Positions 48,117 through 58,284 are shown, numbered from the stretch's first letter. The stretch: DNA of 64,000 nt from Chitinophagaceae bacterium (GCA_016702745.1 JADJDJ010000003.1:248001-312000), one strand, 5' to 3'. The notes: generated by a model from the sequence alone, not told the origin. Numbers and translations: made by a program.

Positions 48117-48854
48117 ATGCTAAATTTTCTGAAAAATCACCCATTTGCAGTCGAAGCGCATTTTGAAAGTTCGCTGGTTTTTACTTTTGCCATTCCAAAG
48201 GAAGAATTACAAAATCTTATCCCAGCATGTTTACAGCTTGATACATTTAATGATCACTGGGCCTTTCTTGCCGTTGCAATGGTTCAAACAAAAGATTTGC
48301 GTCCAAAAGGGTTTCCGAAACTCATGGGTAACGATTTTTTTCTAATAGGCTATCGCATATTCGTTCGCTACACCAATAATGAAGGCAAAAGTCTTCGTGG
48401 TTTGTATATTCTGAAATCAGAAACCGACAAAACTAAAATGACATTCTTCGGAAATATTTTTACACATTATAATTACAGCACCACAGACATCAACCAAATT
48501 GAACACCAAAACACAAAGGAAATATCCTCGGTTAAATCAAAATTCAAAATCACAATAGACAAAACAGAAGACCAAATATCTTTGCCTGAGCACTCTCCTT
48601 TTGCAGACTGGAAAGAAGCAAGAAGATTTGCCGGACCTTTGCCATTTACATTTACTTACAATAAGGATACAAAAGAAGTCCTGATCATTGAGGGAGTACG
48701 AGAAAACTGGACACCAACCCCAATAAAAGTGATTGATTATCATTTCGATTATTTAAGTACGCTGAAACTTAAAAATCCAATATTAGCAAATGCTTTTATT
48801 ATCAGGAACATTCCATATTACTGGAAAAAAGGTAAAAAAGAAATATGGAAATAA
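48117..48854 (+). CDS. DUF2071 family protein (acetoacetate-decarboxylase-like fold)
   Basis: 245 aa from the ATG at 48117; a start 51 bases earlier would lie inside the DoxX gene. The DUF2071 signature is seen in LVFTFAIPKEELQNLIPACL, FNDHWAFLAVAMVQTKDLRP and PKLMGNDFFLIGYRIFVRY. The family has the acetoacetate-decarboxylase-like fold but no proven activity. The end overlaps the methyltransferase start by ten bases, showing coupled translation. Frame intact. Base use is A+T-rich, like the rest of this region. Confidence 0.75.
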   Translation: MLNFLKNHPFAVEAHFESSLVFTFAIPKEELQNLIPACLQLDTFNDHWAFLAVAMVQTKDLRPKGFPKLMGNDFFLIGYRIFVRYTNNEGKSLRGLYILKSETDKTKMTFFGNIFTHYNYSTTDINQIEHQNTKEISSVKSKFKITIDKTEDQISLPEHSPFADWKEARRFAGPLPFTFTYNKDTKEVLIIEGVRENWTPTPIKVIDYHFDYLSTLKLKNPILANAFIIRNIPYYWKKGKKEIWK

Positions 48855-49592
48855 AGAGACGTAGTTTTCAGGGGGTATTAAACATATTAAGCTTTAACCG
48901 GCACTTTTATGTAATTGGCCTCATCGTATTAGCCTTAATTATTGGAAGTAAATTTATCATCAAATGGCCTGATTCATTACTATGGCTAATTATATTGGCT
49001 TTTCTATACGGACTATTAATGCCGCTGTTCGTTTCTGCCTATGTTTATGATTTTTCAGGCTTCTACAATTTTGACTGGTTAAAGAAAATGAATATTGAAG
49101 ATACAAAGGACAAATTTAATTTAAACATTAATGCTGGCTTTGACGAAACGAGTTACATTATAGAAAGCATTTTACCGCAATCTACATTGCAAGTCTATGA
49201 CTTTTACAATGCCAGACAGCATACTGAACCCGCTATAGTCCGTGCCAGAAAAGTGAGTTTAGTTTATCCTAACACAGAAAAGTTCAATTCAAATTCAATT
49301 CCTTTTGCGGGGGATACGGTTGATAATATTTTTTGCTATCAGCTATACACGAAATTCGTGAACACGATGAAAAAGTACAATTCCTGAAAGAATGCAGGAG
49401 AGTTTGCAAACCAACAGGTAAAGTAATTGTGGTAGAACATTTGAGAGACTTTCCAAATTTTCTTGCCTTTACCATTGGGTTCACACACTTTTCTCAAAAG
49501 CAACCTGGAAAATGGCATTTGAGAAAGCCGGTTTTACAGTATTTAAGGAAACAAAGTTCACCCCTTTTATGTCAATATTTACCTGCTACTAA
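48845..49592 (+). CDS. Membrane-anchored SAM-dependent methyltransferase (two frameshifts)
   Basis: About 249 aa after repair. The N-terminus has two hydrophobic helices (FYVIGLIVLALIIGSKFII, LWLIILAFLYGLLMPLFV), followed by a class I Rossmann methyltransferase with motif SAIHEIREHDEKVQFLKE and RVCKPTGKVIVVEHLRDFPN. A T is missing in the T6 run 49329-49334 (DNIFLLSAIHEI on repair) and another in the T4 run near 49490 (HFFSKATWKMAFEKAGF on repair). The end is the TAA at 49590-49592. The glycine-rich SAM motif is atypical: the usual GxGxG is not seen (STLQVYDFYNARQ region). It overlaps the DUF2071 gene and precedes a membrane-protein gene by two bases. Confidence 0.75.
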
Positions 49593-49594
49593 CA

Positions 49595-49990
49595 ATGGAA
49601 ATACATCTTAAAATAATCGGCGTTTTATTAATTGTATTGGCTTTGATCCACATTGTGTTTCCAAAGTATTTTAACTGGGAAAATGAACTTAAATCTCTGA
49701 GCCTGATCAATCGGCAAATGATGACGGTTCATACATTTTTTATTGCTTTGACAGTATTTTTGATGGGATTGCTTTGCCTTACATCTTCAACAGAAATAAT
49801 AGAAACAAGTCTGGGTAAAAAAATATCACTTGGTCTTGGTATATTCTGGGCTATCAGACTTATCATTCAGTTTTTTGGCTATTCTCCTGAACTTTGGAAA
49901 GGAAAGAAATTTGAGACTTTTATGCACATAACATTTTCGTTACTTTGGGCATATTTAAGTATCATATTTTTGATGATATATTTCAATTGA
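49595..49990 (+). CDS. Four-helix membrane protein, unknown
   Basis: 131 aa with four hydrophobic segments, beginning MEIHLKIIGVLLIVLALIHI. A His-rich positive patch follows (PKYFNWENELKSLSLINRQM, VHTFFIALTVFLMG). It ends SIIFLMIYFN. No family is recognised. The start is two bases behind the methyltransferase stop, so it is the fourth gene of the DoxX/DUF2071/methyltransferase operon. Confidence 0.7.
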   Translation: MEIHLKIIGVLLIVLALIHIVFPKYFNWENELKSLSLINRQMMTVHTFFIALTVFLMGLLCLTSSTEIIETSLGKKISLGLGIFWAIRLIIQFFGYSPELWKGKKFETFMHITFSLLWAYLSIIFLMIYFN

Positions 49991-50067
49991 TAAAGACAAA
50001 AAATATACTCGAAAGAAGAATCCTTTCAATCATTAGTCTTTCCAAATAAAATTCTCACTAGTTGTCA

Positions 50068-50153
50068 GTAGTCTTCCTAAATAAAAATCTACAAACTTTC
50101 ACCCCCCCCCAAAAAATTATCGGACTGTTGTACTGATGTCCTTGACTCAGCAC
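50068..50153 (+). repeat. Direct repeat copy 1, left of the YjbR gene
   Basis: Begins TAGTCTTCCTAAATAAAAAT and ends CTGATGTCCTTGACTCAGCAC, with a run of nine C. Copy 2 at 50671-50751 has the same order of motifs. A third, partial copy lies at about 50036. A hairpin GTACTGA / TCAGCAC sits at the end. Confidence 0.65.
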
Positions 50154-50274
50154 AGCCACCTATTATAAATAGACCCCTTATTATTAATAGATTTGTGATT
50201 GGCAAGTACCCATGAATCCAAATTTAGCTTCCTTCGAAAGAAATTATTGAAGGGCAAAACCAAAGAAACCTATA

Positions 50275-50658
50275 ATGAAAAAAAAGGCAGTCAACTTCAA
50301 CTACACCGACTTCGAAACAGTTAAGAAGATCGCATTGACCTTTCCCGACACAGAAGAAGGTATTTCACACGAAGGAACACCATCTGTAAAAGTACGCGGC
50401 AAGTTAATGTGCCGGCTGCACGACAGCGGGGAATTCATTCCTATACGACTTGATTTTGATATCAGAGACAAATATTTAGACAGCCATCCGGAAATATTTC
50501 ATTTACCGGATCACTTTAAGGGGTACCCATACATTTGCATGTGGATACACCAATACGATAAATTTTTATTAAAGGAAATACTTGAGCAAAGCTGGAAAGG
50601 ATTGGCTACCAAGAAACAAATCAGGGAATATGATGAAAAGAAAAAATTGAACAACTAA
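50275..50658 (+). CDS. MmcQ/YjbR family protein
   Basis: 127 aa, cytosolic, with the YjbR-type fold (FETVKKIALTFPDTEEGISH, SVKVRGKLMCRLHDSGEF) and the C-terminus LLKEILEQSWKGLATKKQ. These are small DNA-binding-like proteins (CyaY-like fold) without a proven role. It lies alone between two direct repeat copies, with about 120 bases before the start and about 13 after the stop. That makes it a possible mobile or duplicated unit. Confidence 0.75.
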   Translation: MKKKAVNFNYTDFETVKKIALTFPDTEEGISHEGTPSVKVRGKLMCRLHDSGEFIPIRLDFDIRDKYLDSHPEIFHLPDHFKGYPYICMWIHQYDKFLLKEILEQSWKGLATKKQIREYDEKKKLNN

Positions 50659-50670
50659 CCCCTGTCATTT

Positions 50671-50751
50671 ATAGTCTTCCCCAAAAACTCACAACTTCTT
50701 TCAGACTACCCCAGTAATAGCACTGTTGTGCTGATGTCTTTTACTCAGCAC
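50671..50751 (+). repeat. Direct repeat copy 2, right of the YjbR gene
   Basis: TAGTCTTCCCCAAAAACTCA ... CTGTTGTGCTGATG ... CTCAGCAC, in the same orientation as copy 1. The hairpin GTGCTGA / TCAGCAC is perfect in this copy. Confidence 0.65.
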
Positions 50752-50860
50752 CATCTTTGCAAAGTTTTGACTAAATCAAAAGTTATTGGATATGTAACAG
50801 TTAACTTTAAAATTCTACAAAAAAATATACTTCAAACATAGTTTTTACGATATTCACCCC

Positions 50861-51296
50861 ATGCATCCCTCCCAACCCAACCTCTCCGTCACCTGGCTTG
50901 GCCATTTTCAATACGGCCCGGAGTATGGGGATTTTGCCGGGGAGAAAGTCAGCTTTACCATAACCATTGAAATGCTGGAAGAAGGTCAGTTCCGGGCACC
51001 TGCCAGGAGCTGGAAGGACCGGGAATGAACCCCTCCCCGCCAGTATTCAGGGCTATATCGATGGCACAAAAATTCATTTTACAAAAGAATACCCAGTTGA
51101 CTATATACTGGAAGATGATGGAAAAATGGAACCTGAGAAACTTTCCAGAAAGCCCTTGCTGATATATGATGGTGAATATCATAAAGCCGAACAAATCTTT
51201 AAAGGAGTCTGGGAAATCGAAATAAGTACCGGGCCTTCATTGACTGGTGAAGAACTGAGCATCTGTACCGGGAGCTGGGAAATGGCCAGGCCCTGA
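50861..51296 (+). CDS. Hypothetical protein of a common Bacteroidota type (frameshifted)
   Basis: The frame opens MHPSQPNLSVTWLGHFQYGP and is broken two or more times between about 50984 and 51040. The rest reads PASIQGYIDGTKIHFTKEYP then YDGEYHKAEQIFKGVWEIEI. The pattern WLGHFxYGxxYG, a central PAxIxGxI and FTKxYP followed by FxGxWEI is a familiar arrangement of unannotated Bacteroidota proteins of about 150 residues. Function unknown. The breaks in the middle cannot be assigned to a single base, so the exact sequence there is uncertain. Confidence 0.55.
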
Positions 51297-51471
51297 TCAG
51301 TAATTGACATACATGCCTGCTTCAATATTTGCAATTTCATATACGGCAAGCCATAATATCTTAGTCCCCTCTGTGCCTGAACCCGTGCTTGCAAATAATC
51401 AAATAACTAATATGAAATGCCTGATTATATTAACTTTAGGAATAGACGGCTTTCAAAAAAATTTGATTTAC

Positions 51472-53917
51472 ATGAAGAAGATTTTATTATTCCCGATTAT
51501 TCTGAGTTTGACTTTGGTTTCATTGGCAAATCATAAAGATTCCGCTATTATCAATTTAAGGTCTACATCCTTTAAAATGAGTATTAGCGGGAAAGGATCA
51601 ATTCTTGATTTTACAGACCTGAAAACGAATAAAAACTATCTGGCAAAAAGACGCCCCTGTGTTTTTAATGTCTATTCGAATAAATAATGAAATCAAAGTA
51701 TCACAAACAGCTAAAGCAACCAAAAACATCATCTCCCTGTTTTTTGAAAATAAGATAGAAGCCAGAATAAAAATAGAAGAAAAGGCATCTTACCTCACGT
51801 TTGAACTACTATCATTAACAAATAAAGATGCTGTTGACTTAATTATCTGGGGGCCCTATTCCACAACGATCAATAAAATAATCGGAGAAACTGTCGGCGT
51901 TGTCCGGGAAGATGAATATGCTTTAGGGATTCAGTCATTAAATATTAAAACACTGGGTGGTTACCCCTGGAATGAAAGTGATCGCATGCCCGCTTTTGAT
52001 ATTTTCAGAGAAGAAGACATTAATAATATGCATCCGAAAACAGATGAAAGCGTACTATACAGGGTCGAAGCGGCCAAACCTACAATGACAGGCAGTAGCC
52101 TGCAGGCATATTGCAGAAACAGGAATAAGGATAGAATTATTCAGGATTTTAGTCACGAAAAAATGGTAGCACCGGCTTATGATGACGGTGGCGTCATTCA
52201 TTCTAAAATTGCCCTTTTCGGATGCCCGCCTGAAGAAGCCCTGAAAACAATTGGTGATATTGAGCTAACCGAAGGCTTAGCACATCCGATGATCGATGGT
52301 GAATGGGTAAAAACCTCCCGTCATGCAGCAGCAGCATATATTATAACAAATTTTACAGAAGACAATGTCGATAGTGCCATTGCCATAACAAAAAAAGCAG
52401 GCTTACGATATCTATACCACTATGGCAAAACATTTGAGAACTGGGGACATTTTGAGCTGTATAAAGGGGAATTTCCAACCGGGATGGCCGGATTAAAAAA
52501 ATGTGTTGACAAAGCCGGAGCTCAGGGAATCATGGTGGGGACTCACTTTCTGTCAAATTTTATTACAACAAATGATCCTTATGTGGCCCCGGTTCCTGAT
52601 AAAAGATTAGCCTTAGTAGGAAGTTCCATTATTGTAAATAATATAAATGCCAGTGAAACTGAAATCCCGGTTCAATCGCCTGATTTTTTCAACCAGATGG
52701 AAAATAATAATTTGAAAACAGTGATGATAGACAATGAACTGATCCGGTATGGAAAGGTTTCAGATAAATCTCCATGGAAATTACTGGATTGTCAGCGGGG
52801 CGCTTTTAATACTACAGCAGCTGAACACAGATCTGGCGGGAAAATATCAAAATTGCTGGATCATGGATACAAAGTCTTTCTGACAAACGCAGCATTAACT
52901 GTTGAGATGTCAAAAAGAATGGCAGCGATATATAATCAAACTGGTTTGCGTCAGATTTCATTTGACGGATTAGAAGGAAATCGGTCAACCGGATTAGGAA
53001 CTTATGGGGAGTCATTAATGCCTTACACCTGGTACAACTCCTTATCTGCTGATTTAAAAAAACATTTAATCATCGATGCCAGCCGGACCACACATTTCTT
53101 CTGGCATATTTATTCAAGAATGAACTGGGGCGAACCATGGTATGGAGGATTCAGGGAAAGTCAGACCGAATACCGATTTAAAAACCAGGCCTATTTCAAA
53201 AGAAACTATATGCCAGGTATGTTAGGCTGGTTCAAAATGACCCCCGAAACTAGCATTGAAGATATTGAATGGCTCTTAGCCCGGGCTTCGGGTTATGATG
53301 CTGGTTATGCTTTTGTAGCATCATTAGAGTCAATTGAGAAAAATGGCAATTCCAATAAAATTCTTGAATTGATAGGAGATTGGGAAAAACTCAGGCTTGG
53401 AGGGGTATTCAGTGAAAAACAGAAAGCATTATTCCGGGATGTTAAAAAAGAGTTTTCCATCCAAAAAATAAATGACAAGGAGTGGAATTTGTTTGAAATA
53501 AATGCTGAACTATTTACTCACAAGAAATCCGATAAACAACCCGGCGAACCGCTATTCTCAACTTTTAAATTGAATAATATAGGGGAAAATCAGCTGTTAC
53601 ATTTCACAATTACTGCCATTGATTGCGAAGTCAGCGAAATTGTACTGGAAATAAATAATTACAAAGAAATAAAGTTACCGGTCATTTTAAACAAAGGGCA
53701 GGCCATTCAATACACAGGTGGTAACAAGGCAGCTGTATATGATGCAAACTGGCAACTTATTAAGGAATTTGATATGAATCCTTCTGATTTTAAAATAAAC
53801 AAAGGCGAAAATTCAGTTTCTTTTGATTGCCAATTTTCAAAAGAAGACAAAAATGCAAACATCAAACTAGAGATAAGAACTTTTGGAAACGGAGAAAAAA
53901 TAACTTCGACTAAATAA
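51472..53917 (+). CDS. Large secreted protein, probable glycoside-hydrolase-like fold (one frameshift)
   Basis: About 814 aa after repair, with the signal peptide MKKILLFPIILSLTLVSLAN; the start at 51472 is preferred to upstream ATGs that lie in a decayed duplicate. An excess A in the A-run at about 51641-51645 splits the gene. Removed, the text is LAKDAPVFLMSIRINN. A beta-rich N-terminal domain is followed by a TIM-barrel-like part (RYLYHYGKTFENWGHFELY, IMVGTHFLSNFITTNDPY, ISFDGLEGNRSTG, WHIYSRMNWGEPWYGGF) and a beta C-terminal domain. The Asp/Glu-rich barrel motifs suggest a carbohydrate-active enzyme, but the family is not named. No SusC/D pair is beside it. Confidence 0.6.
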
Positions 53918-54088
53918 TGATGATTATTTTTTATTTTACTAAAATATGCACCCAGTTTCGGTGCATTTCCTCATTTGCCCAAAACAATCCACAAAAAAGG
54001 GGTATCGGTTTAGCATACCGAGAAACCATACATTCCCCGAATCTTTCATTCCGGCAACCAGAGCATCATTTATAATTAAATTACCAGT

Positions 54089-54565
54089 ATGAAAAGTCAG
54101 ATTTTATTAACTTTAGGAATGGCCGGCCTTTTTTGTGCGGGCTTTACAACGCATTCACTGATCCAACAATCAACCCAAACTCAACAAATGAAAAAAGTAA
54201 CAGGAATCGGAGGCATTTTTTTTAAATGTAAGGACCCCAAGAAAATCACCGAATGGTATCACCAGCATCTGGGACTGGATACCAATCCCTATGGCGCTTC
54301 TTTTGAATGGTACGAAAGTCCGGATAGCACCAAAAAAGCACAGACCCAGTGGACTGCTTTTCCGGAGACCTCCAAATACTTTGAGCCTTCGCAGCAAAGC
54401 TTCATGATTAATTACCGGGTGGAGAATTTGGTAGCACTGGTCGCCTCTCTGAAAGAAGAAGGTGTCACCATACTGGATGAAATTGCCAGCTACGACTATG
54501 GCAAGTTTGTACATATCCTGGACGGAGAAGGAAACAAAGTACAGTTGTGGGAGCCGATTGATTAA
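54089..54565 (+). CDS. VOC family (glyoxalase/bleomycin-resistance-like) protein
   Basis: 158 aa. An N-terminal signal-like segment (MKSQILLTLGMAGLFCAGFT) is followed by one VOC domain starting KVTGIGGIFFKCKDPKKITE, with metal-site residues in WYHQHLGLD and the end FVHILDGEGNKVQLWEP. VOC proteins act as dimers of beta-alpha-beta-beta units on small molecules. The substrate is unknown. The first 45 bases are similar to a piece at 51413-51456 in front of the previous gene. Confidence 0.8.
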   Translation: MKSQILLTLGMAGLFCAGFTTHSLIQQSTQTQQMKKVTGIGGIFFKCKDPKKITEWYHQHLGLDTNPYGASFEWYESPDSTKKAQTQWTAFPETSKYFEPSQQSFMINYRVENLVALVASLKEEGVTILDEIASYDYGKFVHILDGEGNKVQLWEPID

Positions 54566-54685
54566 CAGCAATGGTTATACTGAACGACCCTTCGGCGAAT
54601 TCATTAATAACATATAAGTTACTATTTTTAAGTAGAAGGAGTTGAAGACGAATGTTTAGAAAACAAACTTCATTGATTATTTAAA

Positions 54686-55255
54686 TTGACCAGCAAACCC
54701 ATTTATACCTGTTCTTCCTGCGGAAAAGAGCATGAAGTCTGGCCGGCACTCTGCTATAATTCTCCCACAGCCTATCAAAACTTGTCGGCAGCAGATCAAC
54801 AGCAATACGGACAACTGGATGCTGATTTTTGCATCATTACTTATCCGGACCAAACCGATCGTTTTATAAGGATCACATATACCCAGCAGGTAATAGATCA
54901 TTGCGAAAATCTCGAATACGGTCTTTGGGTCTCACTGAATGAAACTAGTTTTCAGGATTATGCGGATCATTTCAGAGAAGATGATCACGAGAATAAATAC
55001 TTTGGATGGCTCAGTAACGCTCTGCCTGAATATGATTTCAGCAAAGGCAGTATCCCAACAACCGTCTATACCCGACCCAATCAGCAGAGACCTTATATTA
55101 TTCCTCATGACGATTTTGATCATCCTTTTGTTCATGACTATTACAACGGAATAACAAAGGAAGAAGCAGAAAGACGGGTACAAGAGATGCTTCAGCAGAA
55201 TGAAGAAAGAGACATCAAGAATAAACAATCTAAACCCTGGTGGAAATTCTGGTAG
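54686..55255 (+). CDS. DUF2199 domain protein
   Basis: 189 aa, cytosolic. The N-terminus has a zinc-like pair IYTCSSCGKEHEVWPALCYN, then DADFCIITYPDQTDRFIRI and EYGLWVSLNETSFQDYADHF, as in the DUF2199 family. The last 20 residues are charged and Trp-rich (KQSKPWWKFW). The start is TTG at 54686; no ATG fits before the conserved Cys pair. The EEP gene follows after about 80 bases. Confidence 0.75.
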   Translation: MTSKPIYTCSSCGKEHEVWPALCYNSPTAYQNLSAADQQQYGQLDADFCIITYPDQTDRFIRITYTQQVIDHCENLEYGLWVSLNETSFQDYADHFREDDHENKYFGWLSNALPEYDFSKGSIPTTVYTRPNQQRPYIIPHDDFDHPFVHDYYNGITKEEAERRVQEMLQQNEERDIKNKQSKPWWKFW

Positions 55256-55335
55256 ATTCCGACAAACTGGCTCTGCTTTCTTAACTATTAATGGAACCCG
55301 GACTTTGTATTTAATTTTTCCTGATTCACTTCAAC

Positions 55336-56055
55336 ATGAAAATTATCACCTGGAACTGCAATATGGCTTTCAGAAAAAAAGCAGTCCTGATACTCGCTTA
55401 CCAGCCGGATATTATTGTGGTACCGGAATGTGAACATCCTGATAAAATCAAATTTGATCCGGCCCTCCCCCAACCCAGCGGACAGCTGTGGTTTGGCGAT
55501 AATCCACATAAGGGACTTGGCATTTTTGCCTATAACGGTTATCAGCTCAAAAAAGGCCGGAATCATCAAAAAGACCTGAAACTGATCGCACCAGTCATCG
55601 TTACCCGTGATGATAAAAAATTCAATCTTTTCGCTATCTGGGCCAATAACCCTGATGACCCCGATGGACAATATGTGGAACAGGTCTGGAAAGCCATCCA
55701 TCACTATAAAAGAAAGATCAGGAAACAACAAACGATCCTGATCGGAGATTTTAACAGCAATACCATCTGGGACCGGAAATACAGGATTGGCAATCACTCA
55801 CATGTAGTTTCACAACTGGCCAAAAAAGAAATACACAGTTGTTACCATTTTCATCAAAATCAGGAACATGGTAAGGAACAACAACCAACCTTCTACCGGT
55901 AGAAAAGAAAAGATAAGCACTATCAATTAGATTATGGCTTTGCATCAATGGACCTGCTCTCACATATCCAATCTATTGAGATCGGCGACTATGATACCTG
56001 GAAAACATTCAGTGACCATGTACCGGTGATCGTCACATTTAACCCATGTTTATAA
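55336..56055 (+). CDS. Endonuclease/exonuclease/phosphatase family protein (in-frame amber stop)
   Basis: 239 codons with a TAG at 55900-55902. The N-terminus MKIITWNCNMAFRKK, the metal-binding PDIIVVPECE and GDFNSNT, and behind the stop the terminal SDHVPVIV are the active-site motifs of the EEP superfamily. The protein without the stop would read TFYR-x-KRKDKHYQLDYGFAS, and family members usually have an aromatic or Trp there. TGG to TAG is a one-base change. Unlike the other breaks in this window, the reading frame is not shifted, so this may be a true pseudogene or an error of a different kind. The cut-off protein of 188 aa would lack the catalytic His. Confidence 0.75.
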
Positions 56056-56157
56056 CGCAGAGCAAACAGTTTATTTTTACTGCTGACAGCTGACTGCCGA
56101 CTGCATTAAACCTCTCCCCTTCTCCCCGGTCTATTCCCTGTACCTACCACCGAAACC

Positions 56158-57165
56158 ATGAAAACATTTTACCTTTTACTGATCATTGCTATTGCCGGAT
56201 GCAGCAAACCCGAAACGGAAAACAATACTCCGACCAGTACCGCTGACAGCCTTGAGACCAATACAGAAAAAAGCTGTAGTATCAATCAACAGAACCTCGT
56301 CCCGATTACTGATTTGGGAACAGGGTATTACCGCGGTTACCAGGGAGGTTTGTACCCGGGCGGACAAAACCAACGAAGCGGAGCTCATTCATCACAGGCA
56401 TTATCACAGGCTGCACAAATACAACCCCTGAACAGTAATGGCCAGCCTGCAGCGAATGGCAAGGTCGTGCTGATCGGTGTGGGTGCCTCCAATCCGCGAA
56501 CTGAATTTGAGGCATTCAAACAACAGGCACAAACATCCGGTTTATTGAAGTCAGGTACGGTACTGATCAATACCTGTATTGGCGGACAGGGGGTGCAGAA
56601 AATGAATCAACCTTCAGCCAATTACTGGCAACAGGCGGAAAATACATTGCAACAAGCCGGTCTCAGTACACAACAGGTACAGGCAGCCTGGGTAGAAACA
56701 GAACATACCGGTAATGCTGATACGGTATTTCCCCGTGCCCCGCAACAACTGATGCAGGATATACGCACCCTGCTGGTGACCATGAAACAAAAATTCCCCA
56801 ATCTGAAAATAGTCTACCTGAGTGGCAGGGCATTCTCCGGTTATGCCATGGCAGCAGCCAATGAAGTGGGCAAGGGATTACTCTACCCCCGGGATTATTA
56901 TAATGGCTGGACTATGAAATGGATGGTGGAAAAACAGATCAATAATGAATCCGGTTATACCCTCAGCGAAATTCCTTTTATTACGATGAGTACTTATCTG
57001 TGGAGCCGTGGCGCCCAAACCCGGAATGACGGTTACTTTCTGGATTGTATGTTGGATGTTGGGCCGGATGGGCTCCATCTTACCGCAGCCGGAGAACAGA
57101 AAACAGGACAGCAGCTCTTTCAGTTTTTCTTTTCAGACCCAACGTGTACTGGCTGGATTCGATAA
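56158..57165 (+). CDS. SGNH-hydrolase-like lipoprotein
   Basis: 335 aa with a lipobox (AIAGCSKP). The core has the block order of SGNH hydrolases: KVVLIGVGASNPRTEFEAF in place of GDS, INTCIGGQGVQKM (Gly block), NLKIVYLSGRAFSGYA, and the catalytic-like DxxH in DVGPDGLHLTAAGEQK. The Ser of block I is in GASN, not in a GDSx box, so the assignment as an active esterase is uncertain. It would be anchored at the outer or inner membrane. It stands alone, with a short repeat remnant (CTGACAGCTGACTGCCGACT) before the start. Confidence 0.65.
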   Translation: MKTFYLLLIIAIAGCSKPETENNTPTSTADSLETNTEKSCSINQQNLVPITDLGTGYYRGYQGGLYPGGQNQRSGAHSSQALSQAAQIQPLNSNGQPAANGKVVLIGVGASNPRTEFEAFKQQAQTSGLLKSGTVLINTCIGGQGVQKMNQPSANYWQQAENTLQQAGLSTQQVQAAWVETEHTGNADTVFPRAPQQLMQDIRTLLVTMKQKFPNLKIVYLSGRAFSGYAMAAANEVGKGLLYPRDYYNGWTMKWMVEKQINNESGYTLSEIPFITMSTYLWSRGAQTRNDGYFLDCMLDVGPDGLHLTAAGEQKTGQQLFQFFFSDPTCTGWIR

Positions 57166-57324
57166 GAATCAAATATTATTCGCTACACGAATCGAAAATT
57201 CCGCAGGATACTATGGACCAAACTATTCCCTCTGATTTAGTCCACTTCGAAGTTTTAGTTCCCATTTCTGCTTTCCATCCAGAATAAAATAACTACTTTG
57301 AGTGCAAAGAATATCAACTTTTTC

Positions 57325-58284
57325 ATGCGGATTTTTTGTTTCTTCTTTTTATACATCCTGCTTTGTAACAATGGCGATGCTCAGTCATTCCACCCCGTAA
57401 CCGATCAATCTCCGGTTGATAAATACTTACCTGTTAACCCCCTCGTCAAAAAATTAGGAATCAGGTCCATTACCGACAGCTCGGCATTTATCAGTCCTGC
57501 GGGGCTCCATGTAAAATACTATGATACTGCCGGCCGGCTGATCGCCGAACTCAACCGGCTGACCGATAGCCTCTCTAATCCCTTTGTATACCAATACCGG
57601 GGCGATACGGTTTACCGATTGCGGTATATCAATAACGAAACTGCACTCGCCAGCTACCAGCGCTATGTAATCAATTCAAAAGGACAATTATTGAGTTTTC
57701 TTGACTGCGGTAATTATTACCTGAAAAAAGACAGCTACTATGTGGGGTATGAAGAATTTCATTATGATGAAAAGAACCGGCTAAAATCATGGATCAGTTA
57801 TACGAAGAGCGATTACCCCGGAAAGCTATCGGCTTCGACAAAAATTCTGGTAACCAGTCTTGATATGAATGACCTGGTTTATTACAGCTACCTACCCATC
57901 AAAAAGGGCAAACAATACATCATCGGCAAACATGCACTGGGATCAGCCGATACCCGGAAAACCGACAGCATCTGTCTTGACCGGGAAAACAGGATCATCC
58001 GTACAAGCTCCTTTTCTCTCAGAGGAAACAGGGGCGAACAGGTATATGATCAATTAACTCATATAGCAACCCGCAGCTACAATGAACGGACAGTTATTGC
58101 CAGCTTTTACTCAACTTACTGCCGGGCAATGACCGCAAAAAACGGTTGCCTTGATAAGGTGGAGCTGGATAAAGAACAGGAAGAAATCATCTATAACCCC
58201 GATGGCAGTTTGCAGATTGTGTATGGATTTTATCCTTCGGGGGAGAAATATGTGGTGGATAAATATCATTACAGATATTATTAA
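57325..58284 (+). CDS. Secreted hypothetical protein with YD/RHS-like repeats
   Basis: 319 aa from the ATG at 57325 with the signal peptide MRIFCFFFLYILLCNNGDAQ; an upstream TTG start is rejected for lack of it. The rest has strand-turn units such as AGLHVKYYDTAGRLIAEL, YHYDEKNRLKSWI-like and YNPDGSLQIVYGFYPSG, i.e. the loose YD/RHS-repeat pattern of surface and secreted proteins. No toxin domain or T9SS tail is seen. Function unknown. The gene ends at the edge of a repeat block. Confidence 0.65.
   Translation: MRIFCFFFLYILLCNNGDAQSFHPVTDQSPVDKYLPVNPLVKKLGIRSITDSSAFISPAGLHVKYYDTAGRLIAELNRLTDSLSNPFVYQYRGDTVYRLRYINNETALASYQRYVINSKGQLLSFLDCGNYYLKKDSYYVGYEEFHYDEKNRLKSWISYTKSDYPGKLSASTKILVTSLDMNDLVYYSYLPIKKGKQYIIGKHALGSADTRKTDSICLDRENRIIRTSSFSLRGNRGEQVYDQLTHIATRSYNERTVIASFYSTYCRAMTAKNGCLDKVELDKEQEEIIYNPDGSLQIVYGFYPSGEKYVVDKYHYRYY

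Noticed and set aside
50101..50110. Run of nine C as a phase-variable tract
   Set aside because: It lies between genes inside a direct repeat and not near a start codon or in a coding frame; other broken runs are too short (three to six) and sit in housekeeping genes.
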